A DNA stretch of 36,270 nucleotides, taken from positions 1-36,270 of the forward strand of contig CANQNY010000009.1 in the NCBI GenBank assembly GCA_947625335.1, read 5' to 3'. The position numbers and the translations under genes were made by a program. Below the pieces are notes generated by a model. That model searched no databases. It was not told where the DNA came from and saw only the letters and a list, made by a program, of their open reading frames with translations. Each line of letters begins with the position of its first letter. The stretch's first letter is position 1. The stretch is from an uncultured Clostridia bacterium (GTDB taxonomy: Bacteria > Bacillota > Clostridia > Oscillospirales > Ruminococcaceae). Of this stretch, positions 1-9,221 are shown piece after piece.

Positions 1-1848
1 TATGTAATGAAGAGGTCCGACCTCAAAAAGCCGAAAAAATATGATGTTTTCGTGAAAAACGTCGTGTGGGAATATTTCGGCGGGTCGGGGTGGGTAAGGC
101 TTTTCCCCGACGACAGGTTCGGCGATGTTTTCAACGGGAAAAACGACGGTTCTCCCGTGAAAATTACTTTCACCTGCCCGAACGACATTGCTCCCGTAAA
201 TCTCCCGTCGGGGCAATGCTACGCCATAAGGGCGCGCGCGGAGCTTGTGGAGAACTATCTTAAGCAGTACGGCGACTATATCGTGCCGCAGGTGTATATG
301 CCGACGTTTTCATACAGCTATAACGAACTTTTGCGGGTGTATACCGTGTTTACGGAAAATTGCCTTGAAGTTCGCGAGCATTCGCTTAAAAATAATTCGG
401 CGCAGGCGGCAAGGCTTTTGCCGGACGAGGGGAAAACCCTTGAATTCGCGTTTACAGCACCGCTTGACAGGGAGAATATCGGTATTCTTTTCGAGGTTGA
501 GGCAGGCTCGGACAGCAAGAGATACGAATGGGAATATCTTACTAAAAACGGCTGGCAGGCGCTTGACTGCCGCGACGGCACAAACGGTCTGTCGGAAACG
601 GGACTTTTGGTTTTCGGAGAAAACAGCGGGTTTGTTTACAAGGAAAGGTACGGTCATAAGGGGTACTGGATAAGGCTGCGGTTTGAGAAAGTGGAGTATT
701 TTCCGAACCAAGCCGCGGTGAGGGTGTTTTTGAACTGCGCGCGTGCGAGCAATACCGAACAACGCCCCGAAGAGCTTTTCACCGTCACCGACTCCGACAG
801 GGTCTGCCGACTTTCCCAGAGCGGAGTTTACAGCGCGAAAGTCTATGTTGACGAGCTGCCGTCGGCGTCTCCCGCCGAGGCGGACGCTATGGTGAAAAGC
901 AAGGGTTCAAGACCCGTTTACGACGAAAACGGCGACCTTGTATCGCTTTTCGTTTTGTGGAACGAGTACAGCGGCGGCGAAAAGGGACGTTCTTATGTTC
1001 TGGACAGGGACACTTCCTGCGTTATTTTCGGCGGGAACGGCGCGGGGTCTATGCCGCCCGCGTCTAATTCGGCGAATGTTTCCGTAAGCTATATCACTTC
1101 AAGCGGCGACAGGGGAAATCTCCCGAAAAATACCGATTTTACCGCAAACGAGAACGCAGGTCTTATTTCAAGGATATACAATCCGCTGAGAATGACAGGC
1201 GGCGCGGGCAAGGAAACGCTCGGAGGCACGCTTGAACGCTGCGCGGCAGAGCTTAGGCTAAACGCCCGCGCACGCTCGGCGGGCGACTTTGAGGCGGCAG
1301 TAAAAGCCGCCGACAGAAGTGTTCTTCGGGTAAAGGCGTTCGGCGGGAAAAACGCCCGCGGCGAAAGTTCGCCCGGCACGGTGACGATAGCCGTGCTTTT
1401 CAGAGAGCAGGAGGGTTTTCCCGAAAAAAGCGCGCGCCTTGAAAAGCTGCTGCGGGGCATGTGCAGTCCGCTTATGCGCGGAGGGACGCCCGAAATCGTA
1501 AAGCCGTATACCGTGACGTGCAGTATTTCCGTCACGGCGTTCGTGAGAAGTCCCGAGGCTGCGGGACGCGTTCGCACGCGGCTTTCCGAAAGATTTACGG
1601 AATTCTTCGACGCCGAAAACGGCAATATCGACAAAAAAGGCTGGGAAATAGGTCAGCTCCCCGACAAGCCGATGATTTACGGGTATCTGGTCGGTACGGA
1701 CGAAGTCGAGGGTCTGGAGGATTTCGAGCTTATAATGCTCGGTGAAAATAACGAGACGCTGAACGTTTCGGCTCTTGAAGTTCTCAAACGGAACGGAATG
1801 GCGCAAGCGGCGGCGGGAAACGCTTTTATCATGGTAAAGGTTATTTGA
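1..1848 (+). CDS. CIS baseplate J-type protein, 5' end outside the window
   Basis: Putative baseplate assembly protein of a contractile injection system (gp47/J-like, Afp11-type). The reading frame is open to the first base; the ATG at 7 has no visible ribosome site and is probably an internal methionine, so the protein is N-terminally truncated here (at least 613 residues). Two repeats of a WEYxxxxGW...YxIRxR pattern (about residues 22-75 and 173-226 counted from that ATG) are typical of the N-terminal half of the TIGR02243-like baseplate family. A FGGNGAGSMPPA motif near residue 340 corresponds to the family's FGxGxxGxxPP signature. The segment around residue 425 (ARSAGDFEAAVKAAD) matches the conserved J-protein core. 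The next gene follows after 25 nt with a strong ribosome site, so they are co-transcribed. In Afp/PVC particles two such proteins build the baseplate wedges. Function is assigned from family resemblance only. Confidence 0.8.
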   Translation, partial: YVMKRSDLKKPKKYDVFVKNVVWEYFGGSGWVRLFPDDRFGDVFNGKNDGSPVKITFTCPNDIAPVNLPSGQCYAIRARAELVENYLKQYGDYIVPQVYMPTFSYSYNELLRVYTVFTENCLEVREHSLKNNSAQAARLLPDEGKTLEFAFTAPLDRENIGILFEVEAGSDSKRYEWEYLTKNGWQALDCRDGTNGLSETGLLVFGENSGFVYKERYGHKGYWIRLRFEKVEYFPNQAAVRVFLNCARASNTEQRPEELFTVTDSDRVCRLSQSGVYSAKVYVDELPSASPAEADAMVKSKGSRPVYDENGDLVSLFVLWNEYSGGEKGRSYVLDRDTSCVIFGGNGAGSMPPASNSANVSVSYITSSGDRGNLPKNTDFTANENAGLISRIYNPLRMTGGAGKETLGGTLERCAAELRLNARARSAGDFEAAVKAADRSVLRVKAFGGKNARGESSPGTVTIAVLFREQEGFPEKSARLEKLLRGMCSPLMRGGTPEIVKPYTVTCSISVTAFVRSPEAAGRVRTRLSERFTEFFDAENGNIDKKGWEIGQLPDKPMIYGYLVGTDEVEGLEDFELIMLGENNETLNVSALEVLKRNGMAQAAAGNAFIMVKVI

Positions 1849-1873
1849 TTTTGATATTAAGGAGGCGGGGTAA

Positions 1874-3832
1874 ATGTTACAGTCGGAGGATTTAAGCCGC
1901 GACAGCTTTGAGGATATTTTGAAAACGGCAACGGCTGAGGCTGTAAAATTAAGTCCCGACTGGACCGACCACAACCCCTCCGACCCCGGTATCACCATAC
2001 TGGAGCTTATGTCGTGGCTTTCGGAGGTGCAGCGGTATCATCTGAATTCCGTAAACGGACGGCATTTTTCGAGATATTTAAAACTTCTGGGCTGCGAGCC
2101 GCTGCCGTCCGCTCCCGCAAAGACTTATTTAAGGCTCAGCGGCGGCGGTTTTGCTCCGCAGGGGAGCGTCTTTTACGCTGACAATATCCCGTTTGAAACG
2201 AAATACGGCTGCTCGGCGGCGGACAACGAGATACTCTCGCTCGGCACGGGCGAACGTATCGTGGCGAACAGGGAAGATATACTCTCGGACAGCCTGAGAA
2301 GTTTTGCGAATACGCTTGTTTTTCCGTTCGGAGAGAGTTTGCCGTACACGAAATTTCGGGTACGCCTTAAAAATCCGCTTCCTGCGAAAAGCGTAGTCGG
2401 GATATACTTCGGGATAAGGCTTTCCGAGCCGTGTACCGAAATAACAAACAGCGGCGACTGCATAGCGTCCATAGGCGTTTTCACGGGTAATTTTCCCGCA
2501 AAGGTACTTATAGACGAGACCATGGGATTTACCAAAAGCGGCGTAATAATGTTCCGCACGGGAGATGCCGCGGCAGATGAGCTTGTGTTTTCGGTACAAA
2601 GCGGAGAATTCGCGGCAATGCCCGTTGTTACGGCGGCTGTGATAAACGCTGTGCCCGCGGTGCAAAAGCGGACGCTTTCGCGCATACTGCGGTTTGACAA
2701 CGTTGAAAACGGCGTTATCCGAACGCCCGTAAAACCTGCGTTTTTGTTCGCTCTAAGCGATGAAGACGGAGATGAGAGCGAGAGGACGCTTTTAGAGGAT
2801 TTTACGGCAGACGGGAAAATGATAACCGTAAACAGCACGGCGAGGCGTTTTGAGGCGGTGGTGTGCAGCGAGGGCTTTGAGGAACGCTGCTGTTTAGGCG
2901 AGGCGCGCGGCGTGTGCAATTTCAGAATTAAGCCCGAAATCGGGAATATACTCGAAAATTCGGTTTCGGTTTACGTTTGCGAGGACGGTGTTTTCCGCAG
3001 GTGGGTGCAGCTCGGCGACTTTGACAGCGCGAATAAATACAGCCGCTGTTTTGTTTACGATAATGAAACCGAGGAGATAGTTTTCGGAAACGGCGAAAAG
3101 GGTATGCCGCCCGAGGGAAAAATTTACCTTTTCGGGTGCGTTGTATCGCTTAAAAACGGCGGGAACGTCAAGGCGGGCGCGGTAAGCTCCACGAATGAAA
3201 ACGGAATTTCCGCCGTGAATATACTTCCGTCGGAGGGCGGCGCAAAAAGGCAGTCTATTGACGAATGTTTCGACAGCGTGAGAGCCGCTGTAAATTCTCC
3301 GCGCTGCTTAGTTACTCTTGATGATTACGAAAACGCCGTGAGAACTACTCCCGGAATGCCTCACAAGCACATAAGGGCGTATTTAAGCGAACTTAAGGAA
3401 AACTGCGTTTGCATAGCGCTTGAGAATTTTATCGGAAATTCCGCTCCGAACAGCGGTCTTATGCGGAATTTAAAGCGCAGGATATTGCCCGCAGCGCAGC
3501 TTGGCACTAAGGTGGAATTTCCCGCCGTGAGATACGCTCCCGTGAATGTTTACATAAAGCTTAACACAAACATATATTCCGCCAACAGCAAGGAGCTTGC
3601 CGAAAAGGCTGTTCGGAGCTTTTTCGACAGCGACAGGGTGAATTTCGGCGTTACGATAAGCGTAAACGAGTTTTCGCGGTACGTCTGCGAGTCGCCGTGG
3701 GTAAGCGCGGTTTTAAGCGTGGATCTTTCGGTTTCCGCGAGCGACGGCGAAAGACTTCCGAGCGGCGATGTAAGACTGAAAAACGTCTGCCTGCCGACTG
3801 CGGGGAAAATTTCCGCAGTAGTTGAGCACTAA
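1874..3832 (+). CDS. CIS baseplate assembly protein, J/Afp12-like
   Basis: Second baseplate wedge protein, 652 residues. The N-terminus carries the diagnostic PDWTDHNPSDPGITILEL motif (residues 28-45) followed by W-LSEVQRYHLN, the hallmark of the putative baseplate assembly family (TIGR02243-like). FGNGEKGMPP near residue 412 is the same glycine/proline signature as in the preceding gene. The C-terminal third has the DDYENAVRTTPGMP core and a VNVYIKLN strand typical of J-like proteins. The start ATG is preceded by AAGGAGGCGGGG at about 1859-1868. No truncation or frameshift is visible. Expected to act in the cytoplasm during assembly and to form the plate that couples spike release to sheath contraction. 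Confidence 0.88.
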   Translation: MLQSEDLSRDSFEDILKTATAEAVKLSPDWTDHNPSDPGITILELMSWLSEVQRYHLNSVNGRHFSRYLKLLGCEPLPSAPAKTYLRLSGGGFAPQGSVFYADNIPFETKYGCSAADNEILSLGTGERIVANREDILSDSLRSFANTLVFPFGESLPYTKFRVRLKNPLPAKSVVGIYFGIRLSEPCTEITNSGDCIASIGVFTGNFPAKVLIDETMGFTKSGVIMFRTGDAAADELVFSVQSGEFAAMPVVTAAVINAVPAVQKRTLSRILRFDNVENGVIRTPVKPAFLFALSDEDGDESERTLLEDFTADGKMITVNSTARRFEAVVCSEGFEERCCLGEARGVCNFRIKPEIGNILENSVSVYVCEDGVFRRWVQLGDFDSANKYSRCFVYDNETEEIVFGNGEKGMPPEGKIYLFGCVVSLKNGGNVKAGAVSSTNENGISAVNILPSEGGAKRQSIDECFDSVRAAVNSPRCLVTLDDYENAVRTTPGMPHKHIRAYLSELKENCVCIALENFIGNSAPNSGLMRNLKRRILPAAQLGTKVEFPAVRYAPVNVYIKLNTNIYSANSKELAEKAVRSFFDSDRVNFGVTISVNEFSRYVCESPWVSAVLSVDLSVSASDGERLPSGDVRLKNVCLPTAGKISAVVEH

Positions 3833-3867
3833 ATTTTTACCGAAAATCGAAAGGGGTGAGAACAGGT

Positions 3868-4902
3868 TTGAGGAATGTGCCGAAATTTTTCATACTCAAT
3901 AAAAAAAGCGACTTTCTGCGCGGGGTCGGCGGCGAAATACAGGGCGACGCGCTAAAGCCGAACGGCTTGTATTTTTCGGGACTTTTCGACAGCGGCGAGC
4001 GGGAAACGCGCTGGTACAAGCTGGAAACCGAGTTCTCACTTCCCGCCAACTGCTCGGCGCAGGTATCGTTTTACAGCTCCGAGAGCGAGGAAATTGAGGC
4101 TGACGGGAAATTCGTCAATATCACGGAGTTTTTGCGCTCGCCCGAAACGCCCGAAGAAAAGCTGAGTACGCTGTCGCCGCTGCTGCGGTTTACAAGACCG
4201 CTTTCAAAAGAAATACTGCTGACCGAAATTCGGTCGAGGTACTTGTTTTTCGTGATACACGCCGTCTGTCCCGACGGGGAATGTCCCGAAATACGGCTTA
4301 TGAGGCTGATGTTCGACCCGTATATGTGGACGAATTTCCTGCCTGAGATGTACCGCGGCGACAATTCGTTTTTGGAGCGTTATCTCGCGATATTCCAGAG
4401 CCTTTTCGAGCATACCGAAACAAAAATCGACCGCGCCGCAGAATATTATTCTCAGGACTGCGCGGACGGGGATTTTTTAAGGTGGATATGCGGCTGTTTC
4501 GGGATAAAAACAGTCGGGTTGTGGAACGAGGAGCAGCTGAGGTATATTCTGAAAAACGCTCCGAGGATATTCGGGCGCGTGGGAACGCGGGAGGTACTCG
4601 CCGAGCTTTGCAGGCTGTATCTCGGGTGCAGTGCGGATATTGCCGAATATTATCAGTCCGAGGACGGCGGCTTTGTAAACCGCTATTCAATCCCGAAAGA
4701 GCGGCTTTTTACAAACCCTTACGAATTCGCGCTGATACTGCCGTGCGGTCCGATCTCGGAGGAGAAATACAACGGACTTGTGCGGATAGTCGACGACTTC
4801 AAACCCGCGTATATGACCGCGAATATTATAATTATCCCGCGCGAGGATACGCCCGGCGCAAACGGCGGATTGGTTCTCGGCGACGGTTTAACTCTCGTGT
4901 GA
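3868..4902 (+). CDS. CIS tail protein, phage gpI-like
   Basis: About 344 residues. The C-terminal half matches phage tail protein gpI/TIGR02242-like proteins: a FLPEMYRGDNSFLERYLAIF segment, a helical part with DGDFLRWICGCFGI, and FGRVGTREVL, which corresponds to the RGT signature of the family. The N-terminal 150 residues look like an added beta-rich domain. Start choice: AAAGGGGTGAG at 3850-3860 is best read as the ribosome site for the TTG at 3868; the GTG at 3856 lies inside that site. gpI-type proteins link J-like wedge proteins to the baseplate, which fits the gene order J, J, I seen here and in contractile phages. Confidence 0.8.
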   Translation: MRNVPKFFILNKKSDFLRGVGGEIQGDALKPNGLYFSGLFDSGERETRWYKLETEFSLPANCSAQVSFYSSESEEIEADGKFVNITEFLRSPETPEEKLSTLSPLLRFTRPLSKEILLTEIRSRYLFFVIHAVCPDGECPEIRLMRLMFDPYMWTNFLPEMYRGDNSFLERYLAIFQSLFEHTETKIDRAAEYYSQDCADGDFLRWICGCFGIKTVGLWNEEQLRYILKNAPRIFGRVGTREVLAELCRLYLGCSADIAEYYQSEDGGFVNRYSIPKERLFTNPYEFALILPCGPISEEKYNGLVRIVDDFKPAYMTANIIIIPREDTPGANGGLVLGDGLTLV

Positions 4903-4914
4903 CGGAGGCGTTTT

Positions 4915-6588
4915 ATGTACAATATAAAATTTTTCCCGTTTGAACGGAACAATTATTTCAAAGGCAAGGTAATGAGCGCAGAATGCTTTAAGTCGGAGCA
5001 GCTCTATTTAAACGACAAACGCCGGCTTATGAACCGTCTGGCGGGAGGATACGGGATAGTATGCGGACTGGATACCGTGGCTGTCGAGGACGACAAAATT
5101 TCTGTCGAGGCGGGAGTTGCCGTGGACGGTCTGGGACGGGAGATAGTCGTTCCCGCGCCGCATACGGCAAAGCTTTCCGAGCTTAAGGGCTACAACGCGA
5201 ACCTGCTGAGCGGAGAATACTATCTTTGCCTTGAATACGCCGAGAATTCCGATACAGAGGGCGTTGTTTCGGATATGACAGCGGAGGGGTATTCCCTCTA
5301 TCTTGCGGAAACGTCCGAAATACGCACACGGGGCGTGGGGTCGTATTATAAGCAGTCGGCTGTTCTTTTTGAGAACGAGGACGTCGAAATTCGGCTTTAT
5401 GTTCCGAGATTTATCAAATCTAACAGCAAATTCCCCGCCCAGCTGCGAATTATCCCGCGAAACACGGAATGCGTGATAAAAGCAAGGGGAACGGTAGATC
5501 TAAAATGCGTTCGCTGCGACGGAGCGGACAGCATAAGCGTGGATTTTGATTCCCGTTCGGAGAGGATAAAGGACGGGTACTATTCGCTGACGTATATTCC
5601 GGACGGTATGAATATCTCCAACGACACGGCGCAGTTTGTCGTTGGGGCGGGAGCTTTGAGCGTTTGGGTTTCCGAGCGGCAGTTTTCAAACGAAAAAGAA
5701 ATTGAACTGCGCTCCGAGATGATAAGCGGCGAGCCGAGTGAACAGGCGCGCGGCGAATACCGCACCGAGCTTTTAAGTTTTGTAAGCTCCGCGTCGCAGG
5801 TGGATGTTCTTTTAGCGCGGATAACGGTGGAAAATTTTGTTATCACAAAGCTGCGCGAGGCTCCGTCCGATTTCAGATTTCCGACTAACGCGGAGCTTGA
5901 GATAGAAAATCTCGCGCTGAAAGACAGAATACGGGTGTTGGAAAAAACAGCGCGCTCGGAAAATATAAAATCCGAGGGTGAAAAGCATTCCGACGCTCTG
6001 ACGGAGGTGTCCTCCGGGGAGGCTGTCATAGACCTCGGCATAGGCGGAAAGGCGGGAAAGAGGTTCTTTTCGGAGGAAATTTCCCACGGTCTGGGGCTGG
6101 GGAACGTTTTGGTTGTGGCGGGACTGCGCGACGAGAATGTTTCCGATTGCAGCTTTGTTTACGGTTCTTCGGAGATATTTGACGAGGGCGACAGCGGCGT
6201 TAAAGCCGAGGTTGCAGTTCGGGTAAATTCCGCAACGGGAACATTCAAAATAGGCATTCGCCTGCTTGAAGCGGCAGCCGCCGACAGTGCGGTAATACAT
6301 TGGACGGCGATAAAGCGCAGCGAGGTTCGCGCCGCCGCTGACAGAAGAATAATCATAGACAACGGCACAAAAACGCTCGGAGTGTTGGAATCGGCGTATT
6401 TTACGGTAAAATTCATCAATCTTCCGCCCTGCGGGATACGCTGGTCGGTGGTGAGCGAAAACGGCGGCAGCATCGACGACAACGGCTGTTATACCGCTCC
6501 GAACCACAGCGGCGTGTTCAAAATTCGAGCCGTCTGCGCCGACGACGAGAGCGTTTTCGCGGCGGCGTATATCGTCGTGAAACCGTAG
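4915..6588 (+). CDS. CIS-associated conserved protein with C-terminal Ig-like domain
   Basis: A 557-residue protein with no named function that I know. The N-terminus (FFPFERNNYFKGK, then YLNDKRRLMNRLAGGYGIVC and GVAVDGLGREI) resembles a conserved hypothetical family that recurs in CIS gene clusters. The middle is beta-rich and includes a short coiled-coil-like stretch near residues 325-350 (NAELEIENLALKDRIRVLEK). The last 80 residues look like a bacterial Ig-like domain: W-VVSENGGSIDDNGCYTAP followed by a G-FKIRA strand. The start ATG follows GGAGG by 6 nt, and it is 12 nt after the gpI-like gene. It could be a baseplate accessory or a fibre/receptor-contacting component; no classical fibre gene is seen elsewhere in the window. 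Confidence 0.6.
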   Translation: MYNIKFFPFERNNYFKGKVMSAECFKSEQLYLNDKRRLMNRLAGGYGIVCGLDTVAVEDDKISVEAGVAVDGLGREIVVPAPHTAKLSELKGYNANLLSGEYYLCLEYAENSDTEGVVSDMTAEGYSLYLAETSEIRTRGVGSYYKQSAVLFENEDVEIRLYVPRFIKSNSKFPAQLRIIPRNTECVIKARGTVDLKCVRCDGADSISVDFDSRSERIKDGYYSLTYIPDGMNISNDTAQFVVGAGALSVWVSERQFSNEKEIELRSEMISGEPSEQARGEYRTELLSFVSSASQVDVLLARITVENFVITKLREAPSDFRFPTNAELEIENLALKDRIRVLEKTARSENIKSEGEKHSDALTEVSSGEAVIDLGIGGKAGKRFFSEEISHGLGLGNVLVVAGLRDENVSDCSFVYGSSEIFDEGDSGVKAEVAVRVNSATGTFKIGIRLLEAAAADSAVIHWTAIKRSEVRAAADRRIIIDNGTKTLGVLESAYFTVKFINLPPCGIRWSVVSENGGSIDDNGCYTAPNHSGVFKIRAVCADDESVFAAAYIVVKP

Positions 6589-6600
6589 GCGCTGATAAAA

Positions 6601-6625
6601 GGTAAATTGGTAAGCAGGTAAATTG
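6601..6625 (+). repeat. Short direct repeat before the pseudokinase gene
   Basis: GGTAAATTG occurs at 6601-6609 and again at 6617-6625, filling most of the 39-nt gap. The second copy abuts the start region of the pseudokinase-like gene, whose ribosome site is weak. A tandem slip duplication or a translational control site are both possible. Confidence 0.4.
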
Positions 6626-6627
6626 AA

Positions 6628-7458
6628 ATGATTTTTGAGAGTGTTTCGGGAGTATACGAGGTCGTAAATCTCACGGCAAAGCAGCCGGATTTGCGCGTTT
6701 ACAGGTGCAGGCGCGGCGGCAGGGAATATGTTCTCTATCAGCTTATTGACGAGGAACTCAAGCGCTGTGCGTGCGAACGTTTTGAGAAGATAAGAAACAC
6801 GGATTTTGACGGGCTGGAGGAAATATTCACGTCCGGCGACGACCTTATAATAGCGTTTCGTTACCACGAGCTTGGCGAAACGGCGGCGTTTTATTCGGAC
6901 GGCAATTCGACCGAGGCAGGAAAAGTGCGTTTTTTCGGGGATATGCTTGCGGCGCTGTGTATTCACGCCGTACCGGAGGATATTGCGGCTAATCTTATCG
7001 AAAATGACAACGTGGGACTTACTCCCGACGGAAATCCCGAATGCAGATACGAACTTAAGTTCCTGACACAAGACGGCGGCAGAGCAAGCTTTTCCGAGGC
7101 GTTTGAAAAAAAGCTTAGGACGGCGTTTGAAAGCGTCGGACGCTCAAAGCGATCGGCGGCTGTGGAGGAATTGTGCGACGGGCTTATAAAAAATCCGCCC
7201 GCCGATATAATGGAGCTTTTCGGCAGGTACGAACAATGCGTCGAGCCGTTTTCCAAAATGGGTCTTGGGGAAACGAGAAAACAGCGCGCCAAGCGCATAG
7301 CCATGAAAGTTGTAAAGGTCGGGAAAACCGTTCTTGCGGCGGCGGTGCTGGGAATAGCGTTGTTCACGCTAGGGTTAGCGCTGTTTTCGGAGAAACCGTC
7401 CGAGGGCGGGATTTATCAGCAGATAGGCAGCGTGAAAATCGAAGAATATCATAGCTGA
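6628..7458 (+). CDS. Membrane-anchored pseudokinase-like protein
   Basis: A 276-residue protein. Residues about 1-215 have the strand/helix rhythm of a small kinase fold: an RVYRCRRGGREYVLYQLID segment in the N-lobe position and DNVGLTPDGNPECRYEL at 127-143, in the place of a catalytic loop plus DFG. The ATP-anchoring lysine, HRD aspartate and DFG aspartate are all missing, so catalysis is unlikely. A basic stretch (RKQRAKR, 217-223) precedes one hydrophobic segment at 233-253, which predicts a cytoplasmic N-terminal domain and a short outside tail. The ribosome site is weak (GCAGG about 9 nt upstream), unlike its neighbours. Kinase ancestry is inferred from pattern only and needs structure prediction. 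In the CIS operon it could be a membrane-bound docking or regulatory adaptor. Confidence 0.5.
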   Translation: MIFESVSGVYEVVNLTAKQPDLRVYRCRRGGREYVLYQLIDEELKRCACERFEKIRNTDFDGLEEIFTSGDDLIIAFRYHELGETAAFYSDGNSTEAGKVRFFGDMLAALCIHAVPEDIAANLIENDNVGLTPDGNPECRYELKFLTQDGGRASFSEAFEKKLRTAFESVGRSKRSAAVEELCDGLIKNPPADIMELFGRYEQCVEPFSKMGLGETRKQRAKRIAMKVVKVGKTVLAAAVLGIALFTLGLALFSEKPSEGGIYQQIGSVKIEEYHS

Positions 7459-7489
7459 TAAAATTTAAAAATCGCGGGGAGGTGAGTGC

Positions 7490-9205
7490 TTGAAGTTCAG
7501 AAATACGTTTGACCTCAAAAGAACGGTAAAATTTGCGTCGCGTTCTATGCAGAGAAAAGCGGAACAGTCCGTGACGGGCGTGGAAAGAAAACTTCGCAGG
7601 GCGTTTGGACTTCGCACTCTCGACAAGGAGGTAAACGCCCTTGCCGCCGACGCTGAAAAGAGCCTGAAAAACAGCCGCCCGAAATCGGAAAAAGACTATT
7701 TTTCGTTCGGGAGATTTTACATATCGAAAATTCTGGTGCTTATAATCGCGGTCGTTGCGATACTCGCGGCTGCGGCGGTCGTGAAATTCCTTGTGCCGTT
7801 TTTGGTGTCGAAACTTTTTACAAAGGATATTTACCTCTCGACGGACGCTATGAGCGGCTACAGCGGAAAAGTGCGGCTGCTGTCCGACAGCGGAGGCGTT
7901 ATCTTCGAGGGAAGGCTCGTAAACGGCGCGGTAAGCGGCGAGGGAGAGCTTTTCGACTACTGCGGAAATCTCGTCTACAAGGGCGAATTTTCAGATTCTC
8001 TCTACAGCGGCGAGGGAACGCTGTATTATGCGAACGGAAACGCAAAATATTCGGGTTCTTTCGAGAAAAATCTCTACAGCGAAAACGGCGAACTTTTCTA
8101 TGAAAACGGCGTTTCGGAATACAAAGGCGAATTTTCCGAGGGCGTTTTTTCGGGAACAGGCAGGCTGTTTTCAGCGGACGGCACGCTCCTTTATTCGGGC
8201 GGCTTTGAAAACGGAGTTTATTCGGGCGAGGGAGAGCTTTACAACAACGGCGTTTTGGCGTACCGAGGCGAATTTTCGGACGGAATGCGTTCGGGTGTGG
8301 GCAAGGAGTTCAAAAACGGCGTCGCTGTGCTTGACGGCGAGTTCCTAAACAACGAATTCAAGAGCGGAAACGCGGTTATCTATTACGGCGATTTTGATAG
8401 AATACAATACGAGGGCGGCGTTTCGGACGGGAAATATTCCGGCACCGGAAAGCTTTGGTATGAAAGCGGCAGTCTGTGCTATGAAGGGGAGTTTTCCGAC
8501 GGCGTCTACAGCGGCGCAGGAACGTTGTATTCCGAAAGCGGAGATGTTCTTTACAGCGGCGAATTCAAGGACGGCGCGCCTGCGGGCGCGGGTGCGGTAA
8601 GGCTGTTTTATCCCGACGGTACTCTGCAATACAGCGGCACAGTGTCCGACGGCGAATACGACGGCACGGGAATTCTCTATAACGAAAACGGAGATATCAT
8701 CTACGAGGGCGCGTTTTCAAAGGGAAAATACAACGGCGCGGGAAAGCTTTACACCTACTACGCGGGCGGCAAAACCGAGGTTTACGACGGCGAATTCAAA
8801 GACGGCGTGAAAAGCGGCACGGGAAAGGTCAGCCTCAACGGAAAACTTATCTACAGCGGCTCTTTTTCCGAGGACGTCTACAGCGGCATGGGCGACAAAT
8901 ATTCGCCCGACACGGGAAATCTCGTTTATTCGGGCGAATTTAAACAGGGAAAATACCACGGCAGCGGAACGCTCTACAACGAGAAAAACGGCATAAAGTA
9001 CATCGAGGGCGATTTTGCCGAGGGTCTGCCGTACGGAAACTGCGTTATTTACGATAAGGAAAGCGGCGTGAAACGCTACGAGGGCGGCGTCCTAAAAGGC
9101 GAACTTAACGGCGAGGGATCGATTTATGACGAGAACGGCGTTCTTATCCGCAGCGGCACTTTCTTAAACGGCGAGTTTTTGTATCCCGACGGAGAAATTC
9201 ATTGA
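7490..9205 (+). CDS. MORN-repeat membrane protein in CIS operon
   Basis: A 571-residue protein starting at TTG 7490, set by GGGGAGGTGAG just upstream; no in-frame ATG fits. The N-terminal 80 residues are basic and probably cytoplasmic. Residues 81-108 form one long hydrophobic segment (ILVLIIAVVAILAAAAVV core). From about residue 120 to the end there are roughly twenty MORN-type repeats of 20-25 residues, with the pattern YxGEFxxGxYxGxGxLYxxxG, e.g. YKGEFSDSLYSGEGTLYYAN. Charge distribution places the repeat domain outside the cell. MORN repeats form elongated beta-hairpin ribbons used as scaffolds or in lipid and protein contacts. Position between a pseudokinase and the tail-cap gene suggests a membrane-spanning anchor or surface stalk. 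Function is not established by sequence. Confidence 0.75.
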   Translation: MKFRNTFDLKRTVKFASRSMQRKAEQSVTGVERKLRRAFGLRTLDKEVNALAADAEKSLKNSRPKSEKDYFSFGRFYISKILVLIIAVVAILAAAAVVKFLVPFLVSKLFTKDIYLSTDAMSGYSGKVRLLSDSGGVIFEGRLVNGAVSGEGELFDYCGNLVYKGEFSDSLYSGEGTLYYANGNAKYSGSFEKNLYSENGELFYENGVSEYKGEFSEGVFSGTGRLFSADGTLLYSGGFENGVYSGEGELYNNGVLAYRGEFSDGMRSGVGKEFKNGVAVLDGEFLNNEFKSGNAVIYYGDFDRIQYEGGVSDGKYSGTGKLWYESGSLCYEGEFSDGVYSGAGTLYSESGDVLYSGEFKDGAPAGAGAVRLFYPDGTLQYSGTVSDGEYDGTGILYNENGDIIYEGAFSKGKYNGAGKLYTYYAGGKTEVYDGEFKDGVKSGTGKVSLNGKLIYSGSFSEDVYSGMGDKYSPDTGNLVYSGEFKQGKYHGSGTLYNEKNGIKYIEGDFAEGLPYGNCVIYDKESGVKRYEGGVLKGELNGEGSIYDENGVLIRSGTFLNGEFLYPDGEIH

Positions 9206-9221
9206 TTTGGAGCTGATTTGA

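Noticed and set aside
5812-7071. A 419-codon open frame on the - strand
   Set aside because: Crosses two real + strand genes and their gap; no ribosome site or known domain.
7900-9180. Tandem DNA repeats that might be a CRISPR-like or minisatellite array
   Set aside because: The periodicity comes from the MORN repeats in the protein; unit lengths and bases vary and there are no constant repeats with unique spacers.
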